A DNA stretch of 38,312 bases from Candidatus Bathyarchaeota archaeon (GCA_029882515.1 JAOUKN010000008.1:1-38312); one strand, 5' to 3'. Counted from the stretch's first letter, positions 1-8,560 are shown. The notes: generated by a model not told the origin, from the letters alone. Program-made: numbers and translations.

Positions 1-498
1 CTCTACATCAAAGCAGGCCTAATAACCAGCAAACCGCTAGGACGCAGATACGATCTTAGAGCCCACAGCGTACGCAAGTTCTTCCGAACCCAAATGGCAG
101 CATTAGGAGTCGACAGAGATTACATCGAATACATGATGGGCCACACCATAAGTACATACCACGACATTAAAATGAAGGGCATAGAATTCCTACGAGGCAT
201 CTACATAGCATCAGGCCTCTCAATAAAACCCAAAACCCGCATCAGCAAAATCGACGCCCTAAAAGAGATCATAAGAGCATGGGGAATGAACCCAGAAGAA
301 GTCCTAACAAAAGAAGCTCTGACAAAACCACACAGAACCGTCATCGACAGAAGTCAGATCGAACAAAGCCAAATCCACCAACTCACGGCAGCGCTAAAGC
401 AACAAATGCTCAAAGAAATACGTGAAACTCAAAGCAAAAAAAGTATAAATTCAAGCTTAAGCGTTGGTAGCCCGGGAGAGATTCGAACTCTCGTCTGA
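1..498 (+). CDS. Tyrosine recombinase / integrase, C-terminal part (5' truncated by window edge)
   Basis: The frame is open from base 1, so the gene starts outside the window. The visible part holds the end of a tyrosine-recombinase catalytic domain: an H-x-x-R motif (AHSVRKFFR), then YMMGHTISTYHD, which supplies the second His and a candidate nucleophile Tyr. A charged, helical tail rich in Gln and Lys follows. The last residues (about GSPGEIRTLV) are encoded by the antisense of the tRNA-Gln 3' half, so the gene runs into the tRNA. That arrangement is typical of archaeal integrases that use a tRNA 3' end as attachment site. The protein probably integrates and excises an element lying to the left. 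Whether its N-terminal part is intact cannot be seen. The family call is firm; the true C-terminus is not. Confidence 0.85.
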   Translation, partial: LYIKAGLITSKPLGRRYDLRAHSVRKFFRTQMAALGVDRDYIEYMMGHTISTYHDIKMKGIEFLRGIYIASGLSIKPKTRISKIDALKEIIRAWGMNPEEVLTKEALTKPHRTVIDRSQIEQSQIHQLTAALKQQMLKEIRETQSKKSINSSLSVGSPGEIRTLV

Positions 499-512
499 GG
501 GTCCAAAGCCCT
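465..512. other. Probable attachment site (att) in the tRNA-Gln 3' half
   Basis: The integrase gene points at and ends inside the 3' half of the tRNA gene, the classic geometry for tRNA-targeting integrases, where the element restores the tRNA 3' end. The exact core cannot be defined here because the second copy lies outside the window to the left. The limits given are those of the T-arm, variable region and acceptor 3' side. This is an inference from position only. Confidence 0.5.
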
Positions 513-540
513 CTATGCTTGTCCACTACACCACCGGGCT
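465..540 (-). tRNA. tRNA-Gln (anticodon TTG)
   Basis: On the minus strand a complete cloverleaf can be folded by eye. The acceptor stem AGCCCGG pairs with CCGGGCT. The anticodon stem GAGGG/CCCTC encloses loop CTTTGGA with anticodon TTG at positions 34-36. The T-arm GAGAG-TTCGAAT-CTCTC is canonical. The next bases are the discriminator A and an encoded CCA (465-468). No intron is seen. The 3' half overlaps the end of the upstream integrase frame, which marks this tRNA as the likely attachment site. Confidence 0.93.
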
Positions 541-666
541 AAACTAGGCTAGTCAATCACGTCAGTGCAACATAATTCCCAACACCCTAAATAACCTTAA
601 CGTCACAATCGATTGGAAAAGCATTATTGCTTCGTAGCCCACAGTTATCCACGGTTGAGTAATCTC

Positions 667-1698
667 TTGGGAGTCAACCTTACGCCGATAATAGTGAAAA
701 AGACAATCACATTAGAACAAGTCAGAGGCAAAACTCTCGCCGTAGATGCCAATAACTACCTATACCAATTTCTGGCATTGATCCGAACACCAAAGGGAAT
801 CTCCCTGAAAGATTCTAAAGGTAACATCACATCGCATCTCATGGGACTCGTGTCCCGATCCACACGACTGATACACGATTACGGAATTAAACTCATCTTC
901 GTCTTCGATGGCAGACCCCCACCGCTAAAGGGCTCCGAAATACAGAAGAGAAGAGAACTTCGGGAAAAGGCAATACTAGAATGGAAAAAGGCGTTGAATA
1001 AAGGAGATTACAGTGCAGCTTTTTCCAAAGCCGTTATGACTAGCCGATTGACAAAATCCATGATCAACGACTCTAAGAGACTCCTTGATCTGCTAGGTAT
1101 CCCCTATGTTCAAGCAATTGGAGAAGCTGAAGCCCAAGCTGCCTATATGGCTATAAGAGGTGATGTTTGGGCTTCAAGTAGCAAAGATTACGATACTCTC
1201 CTATTTGGTAGCCCAGTACTTGTAAGATACCTAACAATTTCTGGAAAAGAGTTTCTCCCAAGTAAAGGCACCGTCAGATCTTTAAAACCAGAACTTATAA
1301 ATCTAAATCAGCTCTTATCGCACCACAAAATAACCAGAGAGCAACTCATCGATTTAGCCATCTTAATTGGAACCGACTTCAACGAAGGAGTCAAAGGAGT
1401 CGGCCCTAAAACTGCCCTAAAACTTCTTGAAACACATGGAAGACTGGAAAATCTACCCACTGAAATCTTGTCTAGGATTCCTCAAAACTATGAAGATGTT
1501 CGAAAAATTTTTCTGAACCCAAAGGTCACTCCAAATTACACTCTTGCCTATGGAGACCTACAGGAAAAAGAACTCTATAATTTTCTGTGCAACCTACGGG
1601 ATTTCTCCAAAAAGCGTGTAGAGACGGTGGTTCAGAGAATGAAGAAGTTTTATTCTCGTAAAAAACAAGTGGGTTTAGAAACATGGTTTACCTCGTAA
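667..1698 (+). CDS. fen: Flap endonuclease 1 (FEN1/XPG family), first copy
   Basis: Structure-specific 5' nuclease that removes flaps during Okazaki-fragment maturation and repair. The TTG at 667 is chosen over an upstream frame start because it gives GVNLTPII at the N-terminus, like archaeal FEN1 (M-G-V-x-L), and puts the first metal ligand at residue 27. All seven acidic ligands are visible: D27, D81, E153, E155, D174, D176 and D237 (in IGTDFN). The helix-hairpin-helix stretch GVKGVGPKTAL follows. The C-terminus (QVGLETWF) fits a PIP box for PCNA. About 343 residues is the usual archaeal size. A second FEN1 lies at 28728-29768. This copy is more divergent at the active-site stretch (SSKDYD rather than SQDYD). 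No strong Shine-Dalgarno site is seen. Confidence 0.92.
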   Translation: MGVNLTPIIVKKTITLEQVRGKTLAVDANNYLYQFLALIRTPKGISLKDSKGNITSHLMGLVSRSTRLIHDYGIKLIFVFDGRPPPLKGSEIQKRRELREKAILEWKKALNKGDYSAAFSKAVMTSRLTKSMINDSKRLLDLLGIPYVQAIGEAEAQAAYMAIRGDVWASSSKDYDTLLFGSPVLVRYLTISGKEFLPSKGTVRSLKPELINLNQLLSHHKITREQLIDLAILIGTDFNEGVKGVGPKTALKLLETHGRLENLPTEILSRIPQNYEDVRKIFLNPKVTPNYTLAYGDLQEKELYNFLCNLRDFSKKRVETVVQRMKKFYSRKKQVGLETWFTS

Positions 1699-1770
1699 AT
1701 CAGCTTGAGATACTAATAAGAGGCGCAACTTTTTAGTTATGATTCAATAATTATAGTGGAGGTGCCTTTG

Positions 1771-2223
1771 TTGGAATTTATCTTTGAGCCGCTTCGAAAA
1801 AGCGATGTTGATGTGTGTGTGAAGATGGTTATTTCGACTTTGGGGAGTCAAGCAAAAGCGTATGGAGATGAGAATACAATAAAGAGAATGATCTATGGTA
1901 GTCAAGTGATGACATTCGTGGCAAAAAAGAAGGAAGGAATTGTGGGTTTGATAAACGGGACCTTGTTGGGGTTTCCGAGGATAATGTTTCTCACAGTTGT
2001 GGACGAACAAAGTGCTCGTGAAGGCTTAGGAGGCATGTTAATCGATCAATTTGTAAAAGAAATCAAAAAGAGTTCGCCAAATGTGAAATGTGTTTTACAC
2101 AATGAGTTTGCTGACAATTTTAACGCCGTAGGATTATATTCGGTCAAAGGTTTCAAGGTAACTGGATATATTAAAGACCCCATCACAAGCAGAAATGTAG
2201 TCTTCATGGAAAAAGTCGTCTAG
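1771..2223 (+). CDS. GNAT-family N-acetyltransferase
   Basis: About 150 residues with a Gcn5-related fold. Motif A is visible as a hydrophobic strand (IMFLTVVDEQ) followed by the acetyl-CoA pyrophosphate loop (ReGLGGML). A C-terminal NFNAVGLYSVKGFKVTG segment is typical of motif B (the A-x-x-LY-x-x-x-GF pattern). The substrate cannot be told; these enzymes may act on protein N-termini, antibiotics or small amines. Start: a strong GGAGGTG at 1758-1764 lies six bases before TTG 1771, so that codon is preferred over the in-frame GTG at 1756. The gene is single, between FEN1 and a convergent membrane protein. Confidence 0.82.
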   Translation: MEFIFEPLRKSDVDVCVKMVISTLGSQAKAYGDENTIKRMIYGSQVMTFVAKKKEGIVGLINGTLLGFPRIMFLTVVDEQSAREGLGGMLIDQFVKEIKKSSPNVKCVLHNEFADNFNAVGLYSVKGFKVTGYIKDPITSRNVVFMEKVV

Positions 2224-2234
2224 CTATCTCAAAA

Positions 2235-2636
2235 TCAGTTAGTGCTCCTTTTTCTTGACGAAAACTGTTTCCAAAGAAACGCTCCGATAAATCCTCCTGA
2301 AATGAAAATTGCAGAGATTAATAAGTGATCCACCAAACTCATCAGTCTTTTTCCTGTAAGCAACTCAATAATCCCCATGAAAACATAGATATGAAAAACA
2401 AATGAGCCCAGTCCTGTTTTCAAGCCTACCTTTAGGTGATTCTGAAATGCCTTACGAGCGATCAAGTATCCCGCGATAATGGTTCCAAACATGTATGTAA
2501 AAGACAAGAGTGGCACAAAAGTTAATGGGTCAATTTCAAAAAAAGCCGTAACACATAACGTCAACCACGCTATCGAATTAGCCAAGACAGCTCCTGCAAG
2601 ATAGTCCTTAACTGTAGGCGTCTTTCTGATTTCCAT
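2235..2636 (-). CDS. Small polytopic membrane protein of unknown function
   Basis: 133 residues with about four hydrophobic segments (roughly residues 13-33, 40-60, 75-95 and 103-123) separated by short charged loops, and a basic C-terminus (SSRKRSTN). I do not recognise the family. It is convergent with the acetyltransferase (11-nt gap) and divergent from the MutL-like gene. The start is an ATG at 2636. No enzyme motif is visible. Confidence 0.6.
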   Translation of the reverse strand: MEIRKTPTVKDYLAGAVLANSIAWLTLCVTAFFEIDPLTFVPLLSFTYMFGTIIAGYLIARKAFQNHLKVGLKTGLGSFVFHIYVFMGIIELLTGKRLMSLVDHLLISAIFISGGFIGAFLWKQFSSRKRSTN

Positions 2637-2719
2637 ATTAAATCCCTAAACTCGATAGACTATTATTTAGGTCACCACTTTAAATCTTAACTGAAAAATC
2701 AAATTACAGGTCGAAGAGG

Positions 2720-4576
2720 TTGCCTAGAACCACAGAGCTATCAAAGCCAGAAATCAGACCAGAAAAGATGAAGATCATTTTGGCAACTGATTGTGGGAGC
2801 ACCACCAGTAAAGCCCGCTTCTTCAAGAAGCTTGGCAAAGAATATCGATTTGTGGCAAGCGGAGAAGCACCAACAACTGTCGAGGCACCTTTTGAAGACG
2901 TAACACTAGGCGTTCGTAATGCTATACGAGAAGTAGAGGAACTAACTGGACACAAACTATTGGCTCCACACGGAGTCATTACTCCTTCTAGAGGAGAAAA
3001 AGAGGGAGTAGATCTGTATGTTACCACGAGCAGTGCGGGTGGCGGGCTCCAAATGATGGTTGCAGGGGTAGTGAAAACAATGACAGCTGAAAGTGCCGAA
3101 CGGGCAGCCTTGGGTGCAGGAGCTATAGTCATGGATGTTATGGCTGTGGATGATGGTCGACGCCCTCATGAAAAAATTGGAAGAATACGCCATCTTAGAC
3201 CCGACATGATTTTGATGGCTGGCGGGACAGATGGAGGAACCGTGAAACATGTGGTTGAAACTGCTGAATTGATTGACGCGGCAAAACCTAAGCCACGGCT
3301 AGGGGTAGATTTCGAATTACCTATTGTTTTTGCAGGAAACAAAGAAGCTCGTATCCCTATTCAAAGAATTTTAGACAAAACATTTGCTTTAAAGATCGTT
3401 GATAACATACGGCCCGTCCTTGAATTAGAGAACACGGATCCAGCGAGAAACGTGATTCATGAGTTATTTATGGAACATGTGATGTCTCATGCACCGGGAT
3501 ATGACAATTTGATGAAGTGGACACAGATTCCTATCATGCCAACCCCTGCTGCCGAAGGAAAAATGTTTCGAACAATCGCGGAAACATACAACGCAAATGT
3601 TATTGGTGTTGGATTAGGTGGAGCGACCACCAATGTATATTCAATGTATGAAAAGAAGTTTGTTAGAACAGTTAGTGCCAATCTGGGCATGAGCTATAGC
3701 ATATGTAATGTTCTGAAAGAGACTGGAACAAAAAACATCATACGTTGGATACCCTTTGATATCGAGGAAGAGAATCTTCGTAATCATCTTTATAACAAGA
3801 TGATTCGCCCTACAACCATTCCACAAAGTGTGGAAGACCTAGTGGTTGAACATGCTGTGGCAAGAGAAGCGTTACGCCTAGGCTTTGAACACCATAAATT
3901 ACTAGCTAGACCCCTTCGTGGCGTGCAAAGACGACGAACAATAGCTGACATATTTGAACAACGAGCCTTTGAAGAGACCTACATAGATATGCTACATGTC
4001 GATTGGTTAGCTGGCACTGGTGGTCTCTTATCTCATGCGCCAAGGAGAGCGCAATCAGCTTTGATGCTTATCGATGGTTTCCAGCCTGAAGGCGTAACCA
4101 AACTGGCACAGGATAGCGTCTTTATGATGCCTCATCTTGGAGTTCTATCTACTGTGCATCCTAAAGCTGCCTTGGAAATATTCGAAAAAGACTGCCTTGT
4201 CAGAATTGGAGTTTGCATTGCCCCGCGAGGAGTGGGAAAAGAAGGAGAGGAAGTTATGAAAGTTGTAGTCAGTATGCCTGATAATTCTGTTTTGGAGGAG
4301 CAGGTGGACTTTGGATCGATGAAGAAAATTCCCTTGAAAGAAGGAGAAAAAGCTGAGGTAGAGATATTCCCGTTTCGTGGAGGAGACATTGGTCGAGGTT
4401 CGGGAAAGAGGAGAAGGGTAGTTGTCGAGGGTGGAGTCGTTGGAATTATCTTGGATGCCCGTGGAAGACCTTTAGTTTTGCCTGATAACAACAATGAAAG
4501 AAAGCAAAAGTTAATTGAATGGTTCAGATTCCTTGACGCGTATCCTGAAAGATTATATGAAATATGTTGCAGGTAG
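2720..4576 (+). CDS. Glutamate mutase L / MutL-like ASKHA ATPase
   Basis: Member of the MutL (GlmL) family named after the accessory gene of B12-dependent glutamate mutase; it is unrelated to mismatch-repair MutL. The N-terminal phosphate-1 motif of the actin-like ATPase fold is clear (ATDCGSTTSKA, around residues 22-32). Further glycine-rich motifs follow: MAGGTDGGT and GVGLGGATTNVYS. Length (603-618 residues) fits the family. A TTG at 2720 has AGGT eight bases upstream and a TATA-like TTTAAAT near 2680. An ATG at 2768 (MKIILATDCG) is a reasonable alternative and matches the usual family start. No mutase subunits are nearby, so its client is unknown. The next gene begins seven bases after the stop, so the two are probably co-expressed. 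Confidence 0.85.
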   Translation: MPRTTELSKPEIRPEKMKIILATDCGSTTSKARFFKKLGKEYRFVASGEAPTTVEAPFEDVTLGVRNAIREVEELTGHKLLAPHGVITPSRGEKEGVDLYVTTSSAGGGLQMMVAGVVKTMTAESAERAALGAGAIVMDVMAVDDGRRPHEKIGRIRHLRPDMILMAGGTDGGTVKHVVETAELIDAAKPKPRLGVDFELPIVFAGNKEARIPIQRILDKTFALKIVDNIRPVLELENTDPARNVIHELFMEHVMSHAPGYDNLMKWTQIPIMPTPAAEGKMFRTIAETYNANVIGVGLGGATTNVYSMYEKKFVRTVSANLGMSYSICNVLKETGTKNIIRWIPFDIEEENLRNHLYNKMIRPTTIPQSVEDLVVEHAVAREALRLGFEHHKLLARPLRGVQRRRTIADIFEQRAFEETYIDMLHVDWLAGTGGLLSHAPRRAQSALMLIDGFQPEGVTKLAQDSVFMMPHLGVLSTVHPKAALEIFEKDCLVRIGVCIAPRGVGKEGEEVMKVVVSMPDNSVLEEQVDFGSMKKIPLKEGEKAEVEIFPFRGGDIGRGSGKRRRVVVEGGVVGIILDARGRPLVLPDNNNERKQKLIEWFRFLDAYPERLYEICCR

Positions 4577-4583
4577 CCATAGC

Positions 4584-5723
4584 ATGTCATCACAAGTCTA
4601 CACGCCTGGATTAAAGAGAAAAGCTTCAACAAAAGTGAGGAAAACGAGAAGACTACCTATCCGAGGCAAAGTCTTGGTTAAGAAAGGAGATAACGTTAAG
4701 GCGGACACAATAGTTGCGAGAACTTTCATCCCGGGAGATGTCCACGTAGTAAACATTTCTGGACTGCTAGGAATAGATGCTTGGGAAACGTCAGAGTACA
4801 TGGTCAAAAGGGAAGGAGAAGAAGTCAAGGAAGAAGAGCCTATAGCTATGATTAAGAGTTTTTTCGGTCTATTCAAACGATATGCATTTGCTCCGGCTTC
4901 AGGGACTGTCGAACGCATATCTGACATTACAGGTCAAGTGCTCATTAGAGAGTCACAAATTCCCTTGGAAGTGGATGCATATATTCCTGGCAAGGTAGTC
5001 GAAACGTTGTCAAACGAAGGAGCCACCATTGAAACACCTGCTGCTTTTATTCAAGGAATCTTCGGTATAGGCGGCGAGAGGAAAGGTAAGCTAATGATGA
5101 TCGCTGAGAACCCTAATGAAGTTCTGACCGCCAAACAGCTTGAATCCAAATGCAATGGAAGAATTTTGGTTGGAGGAGCTCTGGTTACAAGTGACGCCTT
5201 GCAAAAAGCTGTCAAAGTAGGAGCCAAAGGAATTGTAGTTGGGGGAATAGACGATCAGGATCTTACTAGTTTCTTAGGTTACCAGATTGGGATTGCGATC
5301 ACAGGAGAGGAAGATATTCCATTAACTCTTATTATTACTGAGGGCTTCGGTGAAATGGGGATGTCAGAGAAAACCTTTTCATTGTTAAGGGAATTTGATG
5401 GTAAGTATGCTTCTATTAATGGCGCTACGCAAATTCGGGCGGGAGTTATGAGACCTGAAATCGTTATTCCCAGACCAGAACTTACCGAAAAAATTGGTGA
5501 TTCTGAAGAGAAAAAGAAATTCCTTGAGCAGGGACTATCACCAGGAACTCCAATAAGGATCATAAGGAAACCATACTTTGGAGCATTAGGTGTTGTTTCC
5601 AAGCTTCCAATACCGCTTCAAACAATAGAGACAGAATCGGATGTACGGGTTTTAGAAGCCGAACTTGCAGATGGAAAACGTGTCATTGTGCCCAGAGCTA
5701 ATGTGGAAATAATAGAAGAATAA
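4584..5723 (+). CDS. MutL-associated conserved protein with barrel-sandwich and KOW-like regions
   Basis: About 380 residues, soluble. The first half contains two stretches resembling biotinyl/lipoyl-type barrel-sandwich hybrids (RGKVLVKKGDNVKADTIV and APASGTVERISDITGQVLI), without a recognisable lipoyl-lysine motif. A central alpha/beta region follows (around GGALVTSDALQKAVKVGAKG). The C-terminus (GTPIRIIRKPYFGALGVV to ANVEIIEE) looks like a KOW/SH3-like barrel. The start is ATG 4584, seven bases after the MutL stop with GCAGGT upstream; the longer upstream frame would overlap MutL deeply. I infer a dedicated partner of the MutL-like ATPase; biochemical function is unknown. Confidence 0.72.
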   Translation: MSSQVYTPGLKRKASTKVRKTRRLPIRGKVLVKKGDNVKADTIVARTFIPGDVHVVNISGLLGIDAWETSEYMVKREGEEVKEEEPIAMIKSFFGLFKRYAFAPASGTVERISDITGQVLIRESQIPLEVDAYIPGKVVETLSNEGATIETPAAFIQGIFGIGGERKGKLMMIAENPNEVLTAKQLESKCNGRILVGGALVTSDALQKAVKVGAKGIVVGGIDDQDLTSFLGYQIGIAITGEEDIPLTLIITEGFGEMGMSEKTFSLLREFDGKYASINGATQIRAGVMRPEIVIPRPELTEKIGDSEEKKKFLEQGLSPGTPIRIIRKPYFGALGVVSKLPIPLQTIETESDVRVLEAELADGKRVIVPRANVEIIEE

Positions 5724-5737
5724 AGCAGATTTCGATA

Positions 5738-6679
5738 ATGGGGTATTTTTTGCGTTTTTGGAAAAAGCCGAAGAATGTTGCGAGTTTACTAAAAGGAACA
5801 TTATCCGAAGAAATGTTTGATGAATCTCTCTTGCTCGATCATGTGAAAATTGAAGATTATCTAATGGTGGCTTTAGGAATTCGCTCTTGCTCATTTCTTA
5901 CAATTCCAGCTGAATTTGAAAATGGAGATGAGTTAGGAAAAAAAATAGATGTCCTTTGCAGAGAAGATTTCCAAGCGGTTTTGAGTGCAACTGCAGACAA
6001 GAAAATGGTTCTTATTCCAAAGTTGAAGAAAAAGATTCGGGAATCTTTCAAAAAGGTGATCTTCGCATCTGCTGTATACAGAGCGCACATGGAATGGTCA
6101 AGAAAACTCTTTCTCCAGACTTACGATATCGAAGTGAGACCGAGCATTCACGAGTTATATCTGTTCAATAACTCGAGAGTCAAGAAAGAGTTGAGAAGGC
6201 TTAGGAATGTTAGGAATGTTGCGAGAGAAAGGTTTGCGCTTTCGATGGGTGGTTCTGAGAGGAAGACTGGTTTAGCCTTTCCGGAGGAGTTATCCTCAGA
6301 TTATCTTTTTTCTGTTGGGAAGTTGCTTGAATATCCATCTTGTTGCGTGGAAAGGTACGTTCACGATCGTCTGCGTGAAAATGCAACTGTTGAGATGCGG
6401 GCTAGTAGGCAAGTTAAAGAGTTAAGAAAAGAAGGGAAGGAGCCGGATATTTATGCTTATTTCGTTAGGAATTTCTTTCCATGTGGGCCGAGGTGCCGAA
6501 GTGCCAGTGAGATGGGAAGAAAGGCTTTTGATCTTCTAAGTAAGGTGAGCCCGAAGTTAGCTGACCTTTATCTTGAATGTGTAAGAAAAAATGTTGAAAT
6601 GGTGGAGAAATATCCTGAATTAATCGGGCAATATAGGAAGAAAATGAAAAAAAGGGCTCAAAAACTTAGTCGAATGTAA
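5738..6679 (+). CDS. DUF483-like archaeal protein with paired cysteines
   Basis: 313 residues, soluble, basic at the C-terminus. The distinctive stretch is KLLEYPSCCVERYV followed some 50 residues later by NFFPCGPRCRSA. This four-cysteine arrangement recalls the archaeal DUF483 family and suggests metal or Fe-S binding. The middle is helical and strongly charged. It begins 14 bases after the KOW-like gene, so it appears to be the third gene of the MutL operon. No function is established for the family as far as I know. Confidence 0.62.
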   Translation: MGYFLRFWKKPKNVASLLKGTLSEEMFDESLLLDHVKIEDYLMVALGIRSCSFLTIPAEFENGDELGKKIDVLCREDFQAVLSATADKKMVLIPKLKKKIRESFKKVIFASAVYRAHMEWSRKLFLQTYDIEVRPSIHELYLFNNSRVKKELRRLRNVRNVARERFALSMGGSERKTGLAFPEELSSDYLFSVGKLLEYPSCCVERYVHDRLRENATVEMRASRQVKELRKEGKEPDIYAYFVRNFFPCGPRCRSASEMGRKAFDLLSKVSPKLADLYLECVRKNVEMVEKYPELIGQYRKKMKKRAQKLSRM

Positions 6680-6689
6680 ACGGGTGACC

Positions 6690-6704
6690 AAAACAATTTT
6701 AAAC
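6690..6704 (+). promoter_or_regulatory. Candidate TATA promoter of the DUF6754 cassette
   Basis: An A/T-rich element (ACAATTTTAAACGG) lies about 70 bases before the first gene of the cassette and just after the DUF483 stop. A transcription start about 25 bases downstream would leave a leader of roughly 45 bases. Assigned by eye only. Confidence 0.35.
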
Positions 6705-6770
6705 GGTATACATCAATAAACAGAGATAGCTGAGCGTGTTGAGTCTTCAATATAGCTAAGTGGTGGATTG

Positions 6771-7094
6771 ATGTATCGCTATGCCACTGAATTGGCGCCG
6801 GAAAGAGCAGAGTACCTAATTGGGAAACTGGCGCAATGGATAGTGAGTCACCGTCTGGAAACTCCGGCTATCATGTTGTTGGAGGCAATAAAGCCTCTGT
6901 CGTTCATTGGCAGCCAGATGTGGCTCATGTACGGAGTACCTATGCTGGGAATCGTTGTTGACGAGCACCAGACCTCGGAGTATGGACTACTCTTTGAAGA
7001 CCGAGAAAATCTTGAATCTTTGATTCGTAAAATAGAAATACTAGCACGCGAGGCAGATAAAAAAAGAAAAGAAACAGAGGAAAAGAAAAAATGA
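6771..7094 (+). CDS. Small soluble protein of the DUF6754 membrane cassette
   Basis: 107 residues, no clear membrane segment. The N-terminal half is helical (ELAPERAEYLIGKLAQWIV), the centre is hydrophobic and ordered (LEAIKPLSFIGSQ, MLGIVVDE), and the C-terminus is a highly charged helix ending in lysine/glutamate repeats, probably a coiled coil. ATG 6771 is preceded by GGTGG at suitable spacing; an in-frame TTG at 6768 is less likely. Its stop overlaps the next start as ATGA, which indicates translational coupling. The family is not recognised. By position it may be a cytosolic subunit or regulator of the membrane complex. Confidence 0.68.
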   Translation: MYRYATELAPERAEYLIGKLAQWIVSHRLETPAIMLLEAIKPLSFIGSQMWLMYGVPMLGIVVDEHQTSEYGLLFEDRENLESLIRKIEILAREADKKRKETEEKKK

Positions 7095-7885
7095 ATATTA
7101 CGGAGATCTTCAACGAAGGCTTAGTTGCTTCGTTTGTTCTACTGGTTATTGTCGTAGTTGAAAGCCTTATAGCTCTATATTTGACAAGAGGGGGCAAATA
7201 TCTTCCCAAGATCCGTAGAATACCTGGACTAGAAGCCATAGAAGAAGCAGTTGGGCGTGCTACTGAAATGGGGCGTCCAATCGTGTATACGACAGGACTT
7301 GGTGGCATTAGAGACCAATATTACTACCAAACTATTTCTGGTTTGAACATTTTAGGTTACACTACTGAACTAGCAGCAAAATATGGTGCAAAACTTCTCT
7401 ACTTCCCATATGACCCAACCATCATACCGATGGCAGTTGACGTTATGGAGCAAGCTTACATTCGCGCTGGTAAACCAGAAGCATTCGACCAAGAAAACAT
7501 TCAGTATCTAGGAGGCGATCAATTTGCATGGGCTTTCGGAGTTTTAGGCGCAACACAGAGAGAGCAGTCTGCGGCGAACTTTCATATGGGACCGTTCTGG
7601 GCTGAATCACTTATACTGGCTGAATCAGGTTTTTACACTGGCGCAATTCAAGTTGCTGGTACGGCAAATTATCATCAAATACAATTCTTTGTTGTTGCTG
7701 CTGACTATGCTTTGATAGGTGAAGAATTGATGGCTGCTGGCGCCTACCTGTCGAAGGATCCAACTCAGATAGGTTCATTGTGGGGCGCGGACTTTGCAAA
7801 AATCATGGTAATAATACTGCTTGTCCTTGGTGTAATCTTGACTGCTGCTGGCGTTACTGAGCTGAATGATTTCTTTGGGTTGTAG
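7091..7885 (+). CDS. DUF6754-family membrane-anchored protein
   Basis: 264 residues: TM1 about 11-31, a large soluble domain about 36-232, TM2 about 237-256. The stretch after TM1 (RIPGLEAIEEAVGRATEMGR) matches what I know of the DUF6754 family, found in archaea and some bacteria and of unknown function. The soluble domain is alpha/beta-like with a Gly/Ala-rich C-terminal part. Positive charges follow TM1 (TRGGKYLPKIRR) and both termini are acidic, so the domain is predicted on the cytoplasmic side with both termini outside. The gene overlaps the previous one by ATGA. The fourth cassette protein (8576-9436) carries a related domain. Confidence 0.8.
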   Translation: MNITEIFNEGLVASFVLLVIVVVESLIALYLTRGGKYLPKIRRIPGLEAIEEAVGRATEMGRPIVYTTGLGGIRDQYYYQTISGLNILGYTTELAAKYGAKLLYFPYDPTIIPMAVDVMEQAYIRAGKPEAFDQENIQYLGGDQFAWAFGVLGATQREQSAANFHMGPFWAESLILAESGFYTGAIQVAGTANYHQIQFFVVAADYALIGEELMAAGAYLSKDPTQIGSLWGADFAKIMVIILLVLGVILTAAGVTELNDFFGL

Positions 7886-7897
7886 GAGGAATCACAA

Positions 7898-8560
7898 ATG
7901 AGTCTAGTTGTTAAAAGGCATATTCCACTTGCAATCACTTTTGTGATGGGCATCATTATGGTGATAGCTACATACTTCTTTTTCCCAGAGACGCCGGCAA
8001 GAATTGCTTCAACTCAACTAACTGCTTCAGTAGATATCTTAGTGGCGACTGCAGGTGTAATCGGCATCGTTGTATTGCTTAGACATCATGGGCTTAACAT
8101 TAGCAGAAGAGGAAGATTCTGGAAATATAGCATAATCACCATTATTGGTGTGGTTCTATACTTGATTGTTGGACTTTACGGAATCGCAACACATGAACGA
8201 CATCTTATGCTGGCAAGCGAACTCTTCGAATGGGTCTACATTCAATTATATACCAGCATGGACATGACAATATTCTCATTGTTGGCTTTCTTCATCGTTT
8301 CAGCCGCTTACAGAGCTTTCCGTTTAAGAAGCTTGGAAGCATCTGTCCTCCTAGTCGTTGGCTCGCTTATGCTTTTGGGCAGGGCACCAATCGGAGGAGT
8401 AATTTGGGAGGGGTTCCCAACAATAGCTGATTGGCTTCTCACTGTTCCAAATGCAGCAGGAAATAGAGCAATAACGATCGGCATTGCAGTCGGAGCCATT
8501 TCACTGGCGATAAGGCAGTTGATGGGCGTTGAGAGAGGATACTTGGGTCCTGAACGTTAA
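7898..8560 (+). CDS. Six-TM membrane protein of the DUF6754 cassette
   Basis: 220 residues with about six membrane helices (roughly 9-28, 43-61, 75-96, 118-140, 148-170 and 188-206). Basic loops such as RRGRFWK separate the helices. ATG 7898 is preceded by a strong GGAGGA, 12 bases after the DUF6754 stop. I see no transporter signature or metal-binding motif apart from scattered histidines (RHHG, THERH). It is probably a membrane core subunit; the family is not recognised. Confidence 0.75.
   Translation: MSLVVKRHIPLAITFVMGIIMVIATYFFFPETPARIASTQLTASVDILVATAGVIGIVVLLRHHGLNISRRGRFWKYSIITIIGVVLYLIVGLYGIATHERHLMLASELFEWVYIQLYTSMDMTIFSLLAFFIVSAAYRAFRLRSLEASVLLVVGSLMLLGRAPIGGVIWEGFPTIADWLLTVPNAAGNRAITIGIAVGAISLAIRQLMGVERGYLGPER

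Noticed and set aside
2720-4576. DNA mismatch-repair MutL
   Set aside because: The protein has an actin-like ATPase signature and the glutamate-mutase MutL pattern, with no GHKL ATPase motifs.
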